From: Alangreenwoodia sp964438605
Lineage (GTDB): Bacteria; Bacillota; Clostridia; Peptostreptococcales; Anaerovoracaceae
Direction: 5' to 3'
Assembly (NCBI GenBank): GCA_964438605.1
Contig: CAYTKT010000009.1
Coordinates: forward strand, 1 to 58,530
Length of the DNA: 58,530 nucleotides
Shown: in pieces, positions 1-9,193 of the stretch
Layout: each line of letters begins with the position of its first letter
Numbering within the stretch: the first letter of the stretch is position 1
Position numbers and translations under genes: made by a program
The notes under the pieces: model-generated
The model's database searches: none
Told to the model about the DNA's origin: nothing
What the model saw: the letters and a program-made list of their open reading frames with translations, nothing else

Positions 1-46
1 ATGTCAATGTTCAAGTAACCGCGTGTTCAATTTGTTATTGCAATTT
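1..46 (+). mobile_element. IS30-type element 3' end (remnant)
   Basis: The segment TGTTCAATTTGTTATTGCAA and the following TTT (24-46) match, with one difference in 23 bases, the reverse complement of 7556-7578. That copy lies just outside the stop codon of a recognisable IS30-family transposase fragment. A TAA at 16-18 lies a few bases before the motif, as in the other copy. The inference is that the window opens at the right end of an IS30-like element whose body lies to the left. No transposase coding is visible here. Confidence 0.45.
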
Positions 47-167
47 GAGGAAAAATAATTTGAAAAAATCAATATAAGTTAGAAAACAGCGAAATTGTTA
101 TGGTAAGTATCAGATTAACTATAAGAAAGATGAGAGGATAAAACCGATTTATTTTAATTTATGATGA

Positions 168-482
168 ATGGAAATCAATAAAATGAAACGAGAGCGGATA
201 AAAGAAACAGGATCCGGGCAGACAGAAACGCATTTTGTATATATCGTACTTTGCCGCGACAATACTCTGTATACCGGATGGACGACTGATATCAACCGTC
301 GGCTGAAAGCGCACAATTCGGGAAAGGGCGCCAAATATACGAGAGCGCGGCGGCCCGTGCGTCTCGTTCATCTTGAGGCTTATCCGACAAAAAGCGAAGC
401 ACTGCGCCGCGAGCGAGCCATCAAACGGTTGACCGCGGCCAAAAAGCGGGAGCTTATCGGTTGTAAAAATCAGAAAAACTGA
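168..482 (+). CDS. GIY-YIG nuclease-superfamily protein (YhbQ/YazA type)
   Basis: Short single-domain GIY-YIG protein of 104 residues, the usual size of the bacterial YhbQ/YazA group. The signature appears as VYI at residues 24-26 and YTG at 35-37. It is followed by a basic stretch with conserved Arg (NRRLKAH) and a late Glu in KSEALRRE, matching the catalytic layout of the family. The cellular role of this group is poorly defined; DNA processing or repair is assumed from the fold. The start is uncertain: ATG 168 has no close Shine-Dalgarno, and ATG 183 would also keep the whole domain. A long hairpin at 481-512 follows the stop. Confidence 0.85.
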   Translation: MEINKMKRERIKETGSGQTETHFVYIVLCRDNTLYTGWTTDINRRLKAHNSGKGAKYTRARRPVRLVHLEAYPTKSEALRRERAIKRLTAAKKRELIGCKNQKN

Positions 483-512
483 GGGCAGATCACGTTTTGT
501 GATTTGCCCTCG
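481..512 (+). terminator. Hairpin after the GIY-YIG gene
   Basis: GAGGGCAGATCAC pairs with GTGATTTGCCCTC around a GTTTT loop, 13 positions with one G-U pair, overlapping the stop codon. No clear T tract follows, so it may act as an mRNA-stabilising 3' hairpin rather than an intrinsic terminator. Confidence 0.45.
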
Positions 513-675
513 ATAAAATTGTTCCTGCTCTGTAATTGTTTAATAATAAATTAATATGTTATAATTTAAATTATTAGAAACAAAAACGAAACTGTTTAAA
601 CTTATTATTCCCTAATTTTTACGAATATTCCCATTTCTCTTTTATGTTATTTCATCGCTTGCTTTCCATTTCAGT

Positions 676-1305
676 TTAACCGATGCTATCCTCTTTTTCA
701 TCATCTCCAGTACGATTTAACACTTCGATGATGATTTCCGCGGCACCGGGAATCGTCACGATGCTGGTATCAAGCGCCAAGTGGTAGCGTGAAGCACGGC
801 CCCAGACTTCATCCGTATAATGAGCGGAATAAGCAGTACGCGCCTTGTCCACACGGCGGATAATGCGCTGTGCCTCGTCTTCGCTTACGTTTTCGCGTTC
901 ACAAACTCGTTTGATGCGCTGCTGAACGGGTGCCATAATGAAACAATTCAGCACGTCGTCCCGATCTTTCAGAACATAGTCGGCACAGCGGCCGACGAAA
1001 ACGCAGGGACCTTTTTCCGCCAGTTCACGGATTGCATTATGCTGTGCTGTGTGGATCTGATAGAGAACCGATTGATACTGCGGGAACGCAGTAGTGCCGA
1101 GAGCCAGGGAATAAATCAGGCGGGAAGGCGCCTGTTCTTCATGGTTTTCGATGAAATTTTCCGCAAGTCCGCTCTGACGGGCCGTTTCTGCGAGAATCTC
1201 ACTGTCATAGCATGGAATTCCAAGACGTTCTGCCAAAATCTGGCCGACATAATGACCACCACTGCCTTTTTCCCTGCCGATTGTGATAATTTTCTTTTTG
1301 CTCAT
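676..1305 (-). CDS. Cytidylate kinase-like family protein
   Basis: A 209-residue P-loop NTPase-like protein. The N-terminus reads KKIITIGREKGSGGHYVG, the modified P-loop typical of the cytidylate-kinase-like family common in Clostridia (PF13189 type). It is followed by GIPCYDSEIL and a central CVFVGRCADYVL segment that resembles the NMP-kinase core. It is distinct from the true cmk at 48971-49624 in this window. Substrate and role are unknown; these proteins are usually annotated only by fold. The start ATG follows AAAGGA at a slightly long spacing. It is divergent from the next gene on the plus strand. Confidence 0.8.
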   Translation of the reverse strand: MSKKKIITIGREKGSGGHYVGQILAERLGIPCYDSEILAETARQSGLAENFIENHEEQAPSRLIYSLALGTTAFPQYQSVLYQIHTAQHNAIRELAEKGPCVFVGRCADYVLKDRDDVLNCFIMAPVQQRIKRVCERENVSEDEAQRIIRRVDKARTAYSAHYTDEVWGRASRYHLALDTSIVTIPGAAEIIIEVLNRTGDDEKEDSIG

Positions 1306-1673
1306 ATCTCATATTTCCTTTCCCGGAAAGCTTTCGCCGCCGTTTTTATCCGAAAGCGGCAAAACCCCCTCTCCGCATCAGCCTGAATCTTTACTGATCA
1401 AAATATACATTATCGCACTTTCATTAAAAAAGTCAAGTTTCGTGCGAAAATCGCACCTGCCGTTTCTAAAACGTCATTCCTTTACTTTTGAATATTCCGG
1501 TAATCTGGCCAGCCGATTTCAAAAAGATGCATCCTTTTTTGTGTGAAAGTGCGCAGCCCGCTTTCTGCAAAGTGGAAATCCTGCTTGTTGTTTTCGGAAA
1601 TACGAATAATCGCGGCCGGTTCCCTGTAATATTTTCTGAGAAGAAAAACGGAAGAAAAAACAGGAGGAAAGTT
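1306..1673. other. Intergenic region, no gene seen
   Basis: AT-rich divergent region between the cytidylate-kinase-like gene and the ferredoxin-reductase-like pseudogene. Open frames cross it in several phases, but none has a ribosome binding site or recognisable protein similarity. Confidence 0.5.
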
Positions 1674-2286
1674 GTGGTATTTTTTAATCGTTCAAAATTT
1701 AAGCATATAAAATGGAAAAAAACGGCTGCCATCGTGATGACATCACTTTTTCTCGTCGTGACGGTGAACATCTGCGCGTCGGCGGCAGGCGGCGGATTCG
1801 TTGGGAAAAATTTCCGCAAAATGGAAGGCACACTGATGTTTCTCTGCAGCGGTGCAGGGATCTGTCCGGGTATTTTCGCCTGCAATCTGCTTCAGCCTTC
1901 AGCATCCGACGTTCTTTTGATTGTTCGTGATGCGCCTTTTGAGAAGAGTATGATCCGCGGTTTTCTGCGCTCAGAAAATGCTTCCGGCAGCGTGATCTTC
2001 CGTGATTTCGACAGTCCGGAGGAAGTTGAGAAGGTGTGCCGGACGATCAGGATCAAAAAAACCTGATCATATTATTTTACTTGGAAGCCGTGAGTTTACC
2101 CCGAAACTCTACGGGGAACTTTCAGAATTTTATGAAATATCAAATTTTATCACTTCAAATGATCTGAATCTCTGCTGCGGTGAAGGTGTCTGCGGTGCCT
2201 GCGAGCTCGTTTTAAACGATGGAAGGCATGTGCGTATGTGCAAATGTTCAGAATCCGTAACGCCTTCGGAACTGTTCAACTATTAA
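1674..2286 (+). pseudogene. Ferredoxin-reductase/PyrK-like NAD-binding and [2Fe-2S] domain, frameshifted
   Basis: Two overlapping frames make one coherent protein. The first begins at GTG 1674, five bases after AGGAGG (1663-1668). It contains CSGAGICPG, the glycine-rich dinucleotide-binding loop of ferredoxin-reductase-like proteins. The second frame continues with PDHIILLGS and ends with LCCGEGVCGACELVL and MCKC, a cysteine pattern like the C-terminal [2Fe-2S] motif of dihydroorotate dehydrogenase electron-transfer subunits (PyrK). The frame changes at an A7 run (2055-2061); six A would restore one continuous ORF of about 200 residues. The N-terminal flavin-binding barrel is largely missing and replaced by a hydrophobic stretch. 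No pyrimidine genes are nearby. It is most likely a decaying gene; slippage at A7 is the alternative. Confidence 0.6.
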
Positions 2287-2612
2287 GTGAGTATGATATA
2301 GATTCTATTTTCACCTAAGTATTATGATTTTGCCGTTTTAAGGCATATTTAAATCAATTTGCCGCCTCCTGCTTTGCCCCGGAGATTCCCGCAAAAAGCG
2401 CGTTATCTTTTTGATAATGTCGCAAAAAAACGGGCCTTTGGGGCATTTTCCCTGATTGCCCTGTTTTGAATGAGAATAAGCGCAAAATCAATTATTTAGT
2501 GCAAAAATTCATGTTCGAATCGTGGACAAGCGTGGTATAATAACCTGTATTGATATTCTGACACCGGATTTCAACATTTCAGTAAGCTGACGTAAGGGGG
2601 GAATCGAAGGAG
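2287..2612 (+). promoter_or_regulatory. Intergenic region with extended -10 promoter for the SUFU gene
   Basis: About 330 bases without a recognisable gene. Near its end is TGGTATAAT (TATAAT 2536-2541), an extended -10 element pointing toward the SUFU-domain gene; no good -35 is visible. Apart from G- and C-rich runs around 2370-2465, nothing else is identifiable. Confidence 0.4.
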
Positions 2613-2708
2613 ATGAAGCGACTGAGCGTTCTTATGAAAACATGGACATCTTCTCAGATCCGCAAAGATTGCTGGTACATGCAGGGAAGGGAGGCAGTTC
2701 ATGAGTGA
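2613..2708 (+). CDS. Possible 31-codon leader ORF upstream of the SUFU gene
   Basis: ATG 2613 opens a 31-residue ORF that begins MKRLSVLMKTW and ends at TGA 2706-2708, eight bases inside the following gene in another frame. GAAGGAG lies immediately upstream, perhaps too close, and AAGGGGG about 14 bases upstream. The overlap with ATG 2701 would allow translational coupling. It may equally be chance; no similarity is recognised. Confidence 0.3.
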   Translation: MKRLSVLMKTWTSSQIRKDCWYMQGREAVHE

Positions 2709-4167
2709 AGACAGATATTGCGGCAGTGAGCCCTTCGAGCTGCGTCTCGAAGAAGAAATGAAAAAATGGAATGAAAATGACTATACGGAACTCTATGAAC
2801 AGGAGGAAATTGATGCGCTGGAGGCGCATATCTCCAGATCATTCGGCGAATTTTCAAGCGTATTTCATGAAATTTATTCGCCGGACATCCATTTGGACAT
2901 CTGTATCATACCGCCTTCCGCCCGCAGAAATTATTACATTCTGACGACTATGGGAATGGGCGCCCATAGAATGGATGTACCGCCTGAACTGGCGGAGTTC
3001 GATCTGGAACGCGCCGAATTGATGATCTGTCTGCCGCCGGACTGGAATATCAGCAGCCGCGAAGAAAAATGGCACTGGCCGATCCGTCTGCTGAAAAGCA
3101 CGGCGCGCCTGCCGATCGAAGAAAAGAGCTGGCTCGGATGGGGTCACACTGTGTCGTCGGGAAGTAATCTCGTTCCATATGCGGAAAATACGCTGTTCTG
3201 CGGCGTCATGCTTCTTCGCGCCGGTTCTTTTGGCAAAAGATCTTTTATATGTAAACTGCCTTCGGGCAGCAGCGTGAATTTCTATTTGCTTTTGCCACTT
3301 TACCGTGAGGAAATAGATTTCAAGCTCGAATACGGTGCTGACGCGCTGTTCGATCTTTTTCCACAGAAATTTATAGATGTGGTGAATGTCAGACGACCGA
3401 ATGTTGTGACAGAAAGGGCTGTTTTTCCGCAAAAAAGCGTATCTGATTTTTATATGGACGAAAATGATGCGCTCCGGCTGCCGGTCGATGCGCGGACAGG
3501 CTTCGAACCGGACGATGAGGACTGGGAGGAAGAAATGACGGCTGCGCTGCTCGACTGTGCTCTCGCTCACATCGAAGTGATTCACGAAAAAAAGCTGCCC
3601 GTAGATGAGATTGCGGCGTATAATCATCTGGCGATTTATCTGCGTTGGTGCATTGAGCATGAGCTGATGAATGAAGTGTTTCTTGAGAGGTATCCGGATA
3701 TCGTTTCAGAAGTCAAAGCGGGGGCGGGGCCTGATCTCCGTGTTTTTCTGCGGGATAGTCAGGAACTCTGTCAAAGCCTGTTTCTTTTTTATTTCAATGA
3801 ACCGGGGTCAGAATTCAGCTGGTGGTATTATGGAGAATGTGATGATGAGACGCATTTTTTCCCGTATGATATAGAAGAACATGCTCGCAAATTTTTTGGC
3901 GAGCAACGGTATGAAAGCGAAGAATTTCAGGGCGAGGCCTATCTGTTCGTGCCATGGAATGAAGCATATTATGAGGAGATGTCGGCTGTTATGGACGCGC
4001 AGTTTACTCGCTGGCAAAGGAGTTTTACAGGGGAATGCGAGGAGCCGGAACCGTATGACGGCTTGCCTTCAGCATTCGCGTGGAACGGGTTTGAAAGTCT
4101 AATAGAGTCGTGGGAAGGGATGGATAAATCGACGAAGTCTTTTTCTTTGAAGAAACGTCTGCACTGA
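2701..4167 (+). CDS. SUFU (suppressor of fused) domain protein with extra C-terminal domain
   Basis: A 488-residue soluble, acidic protein. Residues of about 55-215 match the bacterial SUFU domain: the HLDICIIPP strand, then TMGMGAHRMDVP, then LMICLPPDW, all hallmark segments in order. Bacterial SUFU proteins are known mostly as predicted immunity or accessory proteins around polymorphic toxin systems. After an acidic linker (about 265-280) comes a second domain of about 200 residues rich in aromatic and acidic positions (AAYNHLAIYLRWCIEHELM, later WWYYGECDDETHFFPYD). It resembles standalone domains of unknown function that also accompany toxin-immunity loci. That second assignment is my inference. 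Start ATG 2701 follows AAGGGAGG. No toxin gene is adjacent in this window. Confidence 0.8.
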   Translation: MSEDRYCGSEPFELRLEEEMKKWNENDYTELYEQEEIDALEAHISRSFGEFSSVFHEIYSPDIHLDICIIPPSARRNYYILTTMGMGAHRMDVPPELAEFDLERAELMICLPPDWNISSREEKWHWPIRLLKSTARLPIEEKSWLGWGHTVSSGSNLVPYAENTLFCGVMLLRAGSFGKRSFICKLPSGSSVNFYLLLPLYREEIDFKLEYGADALFDLFPQKFIDVVNVRRPNVVTERAVFPQKSVSDFYMDENDALRLPVDARTGFEPDDEDWEEEMTAALLDCALAHIEVIHEKKLPVDEIAAYNHLAIYLRWCIEHELMNEVFLERYPDIVSEVKAGAGPDLRVFLRDSQELCQSLFLFYFNEPGSEFSWWYYGECDDETHFFPYDIEEHARKFFGEQRYESEEFQGEAYLFVPWNEAYYEEMSAVMDAQFTRWQRSFTGECEEPEPYDGLPSAFAWNGFESLIESWEGMDKSTKSFSLKKRLH

Positions 4168-4546
4168 TGATTGGGGAGGAAGGCACGCCGAATGAGGTGC
4201 AAGTATAAAAAGATAAATGAACGAATCCACCCGGTAAACGCAGGTTGCAGATTCAGAAACGCGCGGCAAAGGCGGCGAACGGAACCGATACACGCAGGCT
4301 GATCAAATGTTTGCAGATGTTTGTATGTACACTTGGCGAAAGTACCGACAGATGCGGCGGCACATACCATCCGGTGCAAACGGTCTGTGTAGATGCGGTT
4401 GGCATATTCAGCATAGCGAAGCGCGGGCGACAGCATGAAGAATGCGCACGACAGATAATCTGCAAGTGATCTATCGACAAATGGTATATAATTTGTAAAA
4501 GCCAGCAATTCACGGATAATTTACGACAACGGAGGCAGCTTAATCT
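4168..4546. other. Intergenic region, no gene supported
   Basis: 379 bases between the SUFU gene and the aminotransferase. A TATAAT at 4487-4492 lies 55 bases before the aminotransferase ATG and could be its -10, but no -35 at the proper distance is visible. A short frame (4245-4469) has no ribosome binding site or similarity. Confidence 0.4.
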
Positions 4547-5674
4547 ATGAAAATCTCGGATTTTGGCGTTGAAATGTGGCTCAATGAAAATGAAAACGAC
4601 TGCGCCTATAATCTTTCAGAAACGTGTGCGGCCGCATTGCTCACAAATGAGCTTCTTGAGCTTACCGGAAAAAAGGACGAATATCTCAGCAAACTTCTCG
4701 CTCTCAAACTTGACTACGGCGATATTACGGGATCGGAACGGCTGAAACATGAAATTTCGCGCCTTTACGGTCAGTCTTTTGAGGGAAAAATTACGGCGGC
4801 TCATGGTGGAATTGGCGCAAATTCCCTCGTGTTTCTTTCACTGATTGAACCCGGAGATCATGTGATAAGCGTTGTTCCGACATATCAGCAGCTTTACTCC
4901 ATGCCTCAGGCGATGGGGGCACATGTTGACATCATACGTCTCAGCGAAGAAAATGGCTGGCAGATTGACCCGCAGGAATTGGAAGCTCTTGTAACTGACA
5001 AGACGAAGCTGATCTGCCTGAATAACCCGAATAATCCGACGGGGACATTGATTCCGACTGAAGTTCTCGGCAGAATTGCCGAAACGGCGCGCCGTCACAA
5101 CGCTTACCTCCTTTGCGACGAGGCGTACCGCGGCCTGAGTTACGAAGGAAATTTTCTGCAGCCGTCTGTTGTCGATATTTATGAAAGAGGAATCGCCACC
5201 GGCAGTATGTCGAAGGCGTTTTCTATGGCCGGCGTCAGATTCGGCTGGATTGCAGGGCCCGCCGAAGTCATTGATGACATTAACCGCCACCGCGATTACC
5301 ATGTCATCAGCATCGGAAAGATTGATGATTTTCTGGCTTGTATCGCTCTTGAAAACCGGGATCTGATTCTCGACCGCAATCGCCGGCTTTGCAGGGAAAA
5401 TCTTTCTGTTATATCGGAATGGGTCGATTCTGAATCACGCCTTTCATTTGTTAAACCCCGGAGCGGTACTACGTGTTTTATAAAATTCGATTTTGATATA
5501 GATTCCGTGACGCTGTGTACGCGTCTTCTTAAAGAGGCCGGCACGCTTCTCGTCCCGGGCAGATATTTTGAATTTGACAATCATTTCCGGCTGGGGTTCG
5601 GAAACGATCGGAAAACTATAAAAAACGGGATTCAATCAATTTCCGGCTGGATGAGAAAAAACGGATATCAATAG
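4547..5674 (+). CDS. PLP-dependent aminotransferase, class I/II
   Basis: A 375-residue fold-type I PLP enzyme. Visible signatures are the substrate and PLP loop with CLNNPNNPTGT (about residue 160), LLCDEAYRGL with the Asp that contacts the pyridine nitrogen, and SMSKAFSMAGVRFGW with the Schiff-base Lys at residue 223. The length and the short N-terminus are typical of class I/II aminotransferases. The overall pattern recalls the subgroup that includes capreomycidine-synthase-like enzymes, but the substrate cannot be told from sequence. It stands alone, preceded by GGAGGCAG at a good distance from ATG 4547, and is followed by a long hairpin (5698-5745). Confidence 0.9.
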   Translation: MKISDFGVEMWLNENENDCAYNLSETCAAALLTNELLELTGKKDEYLSKLLALKLDYGDITGSERLKHEISRLYGQSFEGKITAAHGGIGANSLVFLSLIEPGDHVISVVPTYQQLYSMPQAMGAHVDIIRLSEENGWQIDPQELEALVTDKTKLICLNNPNNPTGTLIPTEVLGRIAETARRHNAYLLCDEAYRGLSYEGNFLQPSVVDIYERGIATGSMSKAFSMAGVRFGWIAGPAEVIDDINRHRDYHVISIGKIDDFLACIALENRDLILDRNRRLCRENLSVISEWVDSESRLSFVKPRSGTTCFIKFDFDIDSVTLCTRLLKEAGTLLVPGRYFEFDNHFRLGFGNDRKTIKNGIQSISGWMRKNGYQ

Positions 5675-5697
5675 ATTAAATTAGATGATACCAGCTG

Positions 5698-5745
5698 AAT
5701 TCACCTGTGAAAATCGGAAATGATCCGGATTTCCATAGGTGAATT
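5698..5745 (+). terminator. Hairpin after the aminotransferase gene
   Basis: AATTCACCT (5698-5706) pairs perfectly with AGGTGAATT (5737-5745), with a second inner helix formed by GAAAATC and GATTTC. Only a weak T stretch follows (TTTGTTAAT). It probably ends the aminotransferase transcript. Confidence 0.5.
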
Positions 5746-6004
5746 TGTTAATCTGGCTTTTAATAAAATGTTGTCATGATGAAATAGTATGATTATGAAC
5801 AGATTGAATTGGAATATTTATGAGTCTGATGAAAAGCATTGATAAATTGACCGGAGAAACAGCGATGAGCAAAACTCCGATTTGTTCACAGGAGTAAACA
5901 GCATATCGTTCCTGATTCCGATGAGCAAATTATGTATTATTGTTCTACTCTGCAAAAGGTATGTTTTTCTCACCTCTACGAAGAAAAAAGAGAGGAAGTT
6001 TATT
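5746..6004. other. Upstream region of the carboxylesterase gene
   Basis: AT-rich leader. An open frame reaches upstream to 5882 in phase with the esterase, but only ATG 6005 has a ribosome binding site (AGAGGAAG). A partial similarity between 5879-5930 and 10862-10912 (GATTT, then CACAGGAG, then ATGARCAAATT) is visible. Confidence 0.4.
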
Positions 6005-7534
6005 ATGATCAAAGCCATGACAAAATATGGAGAGATCAGAGGAAAGGAAAAAGACGGCTACCTCATATTTCGCGGCGTTCCTTATGCGCGCCCGCCTGTC
6101 GGGGAATTGCGTTTCCGACCGCCGCAGGAACCTGAACCGTGGGAAGGGGTTCTTGACTGTACCAGTTTCGGCCCGCCTGCTCTCCAGCTTTTTTCGATGA
6201 ACCATGTACCGCAGGAGCAGATTCTTGAGATTTCGTCGGAGGACTGTCTTTACTTGAATATTAATACACCGGCTTTCAAACGGTGCGGCAGCCATGGTGT
6301 TGACATCATGCCGGATTCCGGTGCGAAATTACCTGTTTATATTTTTATCCATGGCGGCGCCTATGAAACGGGCGGCGGCAATATGCCGCTTTACCACGGC
6401 GAGAATTTTGTAAAGAATGGGATTATTTATGTAAATATAAATTATCGCATGAATATTTTCGGTTTTCTTGCATTGGAGGAATTTCGGAAAGAAAGTGGAA
6501 CTACCGGAAATTTTGGCGTTCTCGATGCGCTTCAGGCCGTTCGCTGGGTTCACGAGAATATTGAAGCTTTTGGCGGGGATTCCGAAAATATAACGTTGGG
6601 CGGGGAATCTGCCGGAGCTTTTACGACGTCGATTTTGATGGGAATGAAACAAGCGAAGGGTTTATTTCGGAGGTGTATTCTTGAAAGCGGTGCTGTGCTC
6701 GGACTTGCACCCGTGGCGCTTTACGGAAAAGGCAGTCCCAGAGTTTATCGGGAACTTTCCGCTCAAATCGCTGCCGACGTGGGGGCTTCCGACACACCGG
6801 AGGGAGCAGCTGTGCTGCGCCGCCTTCCCGCAGAAGAACTGATCCGCGCCTGGTTCTTTAAAAATGATGGCACGCGGCGCGGGATGCGAAGCGACCCCAT
6901 ACTCAGCGATCTCCTCTTTGATGGCGACAGGATTCCCGATCCGCGGAATGATTATATGAATGACGTTGACCTTCTGTTCGGATTTAATTCGGATGAGGGT
7001 ACGATTTTTGCAGATCCTTCGATAACACCGGAGGGGTATCTTGCATACCTTCAGACTGTTTGCCCAAAACACGCGCAGCAGATTTATGAAAAATACCGTC
7101 CTGATGATGAGCACACGGCATTTTCCAGACTGGCTGATCTCATCGGTATGACTGCATTTAAGGGCTGCATGGTTCCATATGCTGATCGCCTCAGTGATAG
7201 GGGAAGCAGTGTGTACGGTTACCATTTTGCTTATATGACAGAGCGCCTCAAAGCCGAGGGACTAGGGTGCCGCCATATTGCCGAGCTTCCTTTTGTCTTC
7301 CGCAAGGATCTGCATATCGTCGGTGCCAACGATATGCGGGGCCGCCGGATTGCTGAGCTGATGAGCAGCGCCTGGTGCAATTTCATTAAAACGGGTGATC
7401 CCGGTTTCGGCTGGCCGCGCTACGATAAGAAGAACAAAATGATGATGCGCTTTGACGAAAATCCGTGCTCTGAAAAGCTGGAACGCGCCGATGAGATTGA
7501 ATTTTTGAACAGACTTATTTTATTTAATGAATGA
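6005..7534 (+). CDS. Carboxylesterase/lipase family protein (type B, pNB-esterase-like)
   Basis: A 509-residue alpha/beta hydrolase of the type B carboxylesterase family. The N-terminus has GVPYARPPVGELRF, the standard entry motif. HGGAYETGGG near residue 115 supplies the oxyanion hole. GGESAGAF carries the nucleophile Ser202. SDEGTIF carries the acidic residue, and the His lies in the C-terminal third (YGYHFAYM or RHIAELPFVF region). Length is normal. No signal peptide is visible, so it is probably cytoplasmic and hydrolyses small esters of unknown identity. ATG 6005 is preferred over upstream starts because it follows AGAGGAAG. It is monocistronic, next to an IS30 remnant on its 3' side. 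Confidence 0.9.
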   Translation: MIKAMTKYGEIRGKEKDGYLIFRGVPYARPPVGELRFRPPQEPEPWEGVLDCTSFGPPALQLFSMNHVPQEQILEISSEDCLYLNINTPAFKRCGSHGVDIMPDSGAKLPVYIFIHGGAYETGGGNMPLYHGENFVKNGIIYVNINYRMNIFGFLALEEFRKESGTTGNFGVLDALQAVRWVHENIEAFGGDSENITLGGESAGAFTTSILMGMKQAKGLFRRCILESGAVLGLAPVALYGKGSPRVYRELSAQIAADVGASDTPEGAAVLRRLPAEELIRAWFFKNDGTRRGMRSDPILSDLLFDGDRIPDPRNDYMNDVDLLFGFNSDEGTIFADPSITPEGYLAYLQTVCPKHAQQIYEKYRPDDEHTAFSRLADLIGMTAFKGCMVPYADRLSDRGSSVYGYHFAYMTERLKAEGLGCRHIAELPFVFRKDLHIVGANDMRGRRIAELMSSAWCNFIKTGDPGFGWPRYDKKNKMMMRFDENPCSEKLERADEIEFLNRLILFNE

Positions 7535-7555
7535 TAGAAATTGAATTTAAATCGA

Positions 7556-7578
7556 AAATTGCAATTACAAATTGAACA
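7556..7578 (-). repeat. IS30-type end sequence
   Basis: Reverse complement of the motif at 24-46, with one mismatch in 23. It lies 11 bases beyond the stop codon of the IS30 transposase remnant, where the element's right end is expected. A related but more diverged copy sits at 11288-11312. Confidence 0.5.
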
Positions 7579-7588
7579 GTTGGTATCA

Positions 7589-7837
7589 TTAAGTTGCCTG
7601 TTGTTTTGAGAGTGAGTATATCTTGTCAAGGAAGCCGTCAAAGAGTTCGGTCGGAGTGGATAATCGAGATGTTTTCGGGACAGATCGTTCATTTCATCAG
7701 CGAACATGAAAATCTGTTCTGCCGAACAGTTTCCGATGGAGACTCCCTTGGGGAGGTATTTTCGACACAGGCGGTTGTGCCGCTCGTTCCGTGGTCTCTC
7801 CCATGAGGAGTACGGTGGGCGAAGTAACGCGACATTC
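7589..7837 (-). pseudogene. IS30-family transposase, C-terminal remnant with frameshift
   Basis: On the minus strand the frame contains PPYSSWERPRNERHNRL, KYLPKGVSIGNCSAEQI and MNDLSRKHLDY. These are the well-conserved C-terminal blocks of IS30-family DDE transposases (HPYSSWERG, N-RL-R-, PKG, LPRK-L-Y). Near 7650 the frame shifts by one, and the expected ending TPTELFDGFLDKIYS appears in another phase, stopping at TAA (7591-7589). The N-terminal helix-turn-helix and most of the catalytic core are absent, so it cannot encode an active transposase. Sequence beyond 7840 no longer resembles the family. Confidence 0.8.
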
Positions 7838-8224
7838 GGTGCGTACAGCAGAATAGCAAAATGGCAGAATGACAAAAAATAGAACAATAGATGGAATGGC
7901 AAGATATGCGATATTCTGTGGTCGCCTTCTTTCTGCGATGATTTGCCGGGCGAACAAGAAACTGGAAAATATGAAAGTATGAATTTCGAGCGTTTCCTGA
8001 TGCGGCCAGCGCTTTTAAAATGATGTCCGGCAGGCTGCTGTGCGTATAATCGAATGTACGCAGTAAGCATCAGCGACTTGCCGGATAACATTTTCAACAG
8101 TCTGGTCTTCGGAGAAGTCCTGCGGCTGTTTTACTCATACTGCGGGAAAATTCTTGTTCATTCTTGGAATTTCCATGGGATTATCTTCAATATTCCCCTT
8201 CTATTTCAAGATTTTTTCTGAAAA
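7838..8224. other. Intergenic region next to the IS30 remnant
   Basis: About 390 bases without any coding I can support. Frames run through it, but none shows a recognisable motif or start signal. It may hold further decayed element sequence. Confidence 0.4.
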
Positions 8225-9106
8225 TCATCCATGCAGAAGTTTTTCATTATAAATGCCGTTTAGATCGTATTTTTTCAGACGCTTTCTCACAACTTCACTG
8301 TCTGTCGTGTATAATCCTCGTTCCTTCATACGTTCAAAAAATTCGACGCCGGCGAAGGTATATCTCGTTTTCAGCCCGTCGTCTTCTTCACTGCGGGCAT
8401 TGGCGTAGGAGATCAGGTCACCGACGGCAAGGCCGTCGGGCAGTTCCAGCAGCGGCAGCCCTTTTAGATAGCGGCACGCATTATATCCCGCCAGACTGCC
8501 TGTCGTAATCGCTTCTGTATGGCCGACGAACAGCCCTGATTTTTCACCGCCGCAGAACATATTTTCCACACCGCGCACCAGCATGGAATCTTTTCTCTGA
8601 GCGACGGAAAGGTAGCGGATGGAATTACCTTTTCCACCTGCGTAAGGATCTGCATATCTTGCGTTTTCAAATCCCTCGATTTCACGCAGCTGATCGAGAG
8701 GCATAAACGGCATCATGAGCTTCGCATTTCCTGTGTCAAGCAGAATTATATTTTCAGCGTATTCGTCGAGTGCATATTGCTGGCATACTTTCAGATCCAG
8801 TTTTTCCTTGTGAATCTGCTCTTTTTTCAGGCGCACTATGACGACGCCCTTGCTGTCAAGTTCATCCTGAAGCTCCTTTGACAGCGAAGTTTTGATCAGC
8901 TTGCAGGAACCGCTGAAAGCACCGAAAGCCCCGTCCTTGCGCCGCCCCATGAGGTCTGTCAGACCGATCCTGTTCGTAATGCTTGTACGCGGGCCGAACG
9001 AAGGGCATCTGAGAATGCACATGGAGCATCCGTTTCCATATGTCAGACAGTTACCAGTCCTATGAAATGGACAGATGTTTTGTTCATCAGCAGCAGATGG
9101 GCGCAT
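8225..9106 (-). pseudogene. FAD-dependent oxidoreductase, C-terminal part only
   Basis: The minus-strand frame encodes about 290 residues resembling the C-terminal two thirds of a clostridial FAD-dependent oxidoreductase related to the GidA/TrmFO-like group. NGCSMCILRCPSFGP and GAFSGSCKLIKTSLSKEL are followed by a GIF-type ending segment, MFCGGEKSGLFVGHTEA then GSLAGYNACRYLKG. The N-terminal Rossmann motif (GxGxxG) is missing. The frame reaches upstream only into the divergent pseudouridine synthase start at 9194, leaving no room for it. I therefore call it 5'-truncated. ATG 9106 has no clear ribosome binding site. An unusual short protein is the alternative. Confidence 0.6.
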
Positions 9107-9193
9107 TATAAAATTGTATACGGAAAAAGGAATGGATAGAGGGCTGTATGTATGATAAAATATTATACAAAACAATAAGATGAAAGGAATATT

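Noticed and set aside
2041..2075. Programmed -1 frameshift at the A7 run in the ferredoxin-reductase-like gene
   Set aside because: The required shift is +1 (or loss of one A), and the codons at the run do not form an X-XXY-YYZ heptamer in the upstream phase. Decay or slippage fits better.
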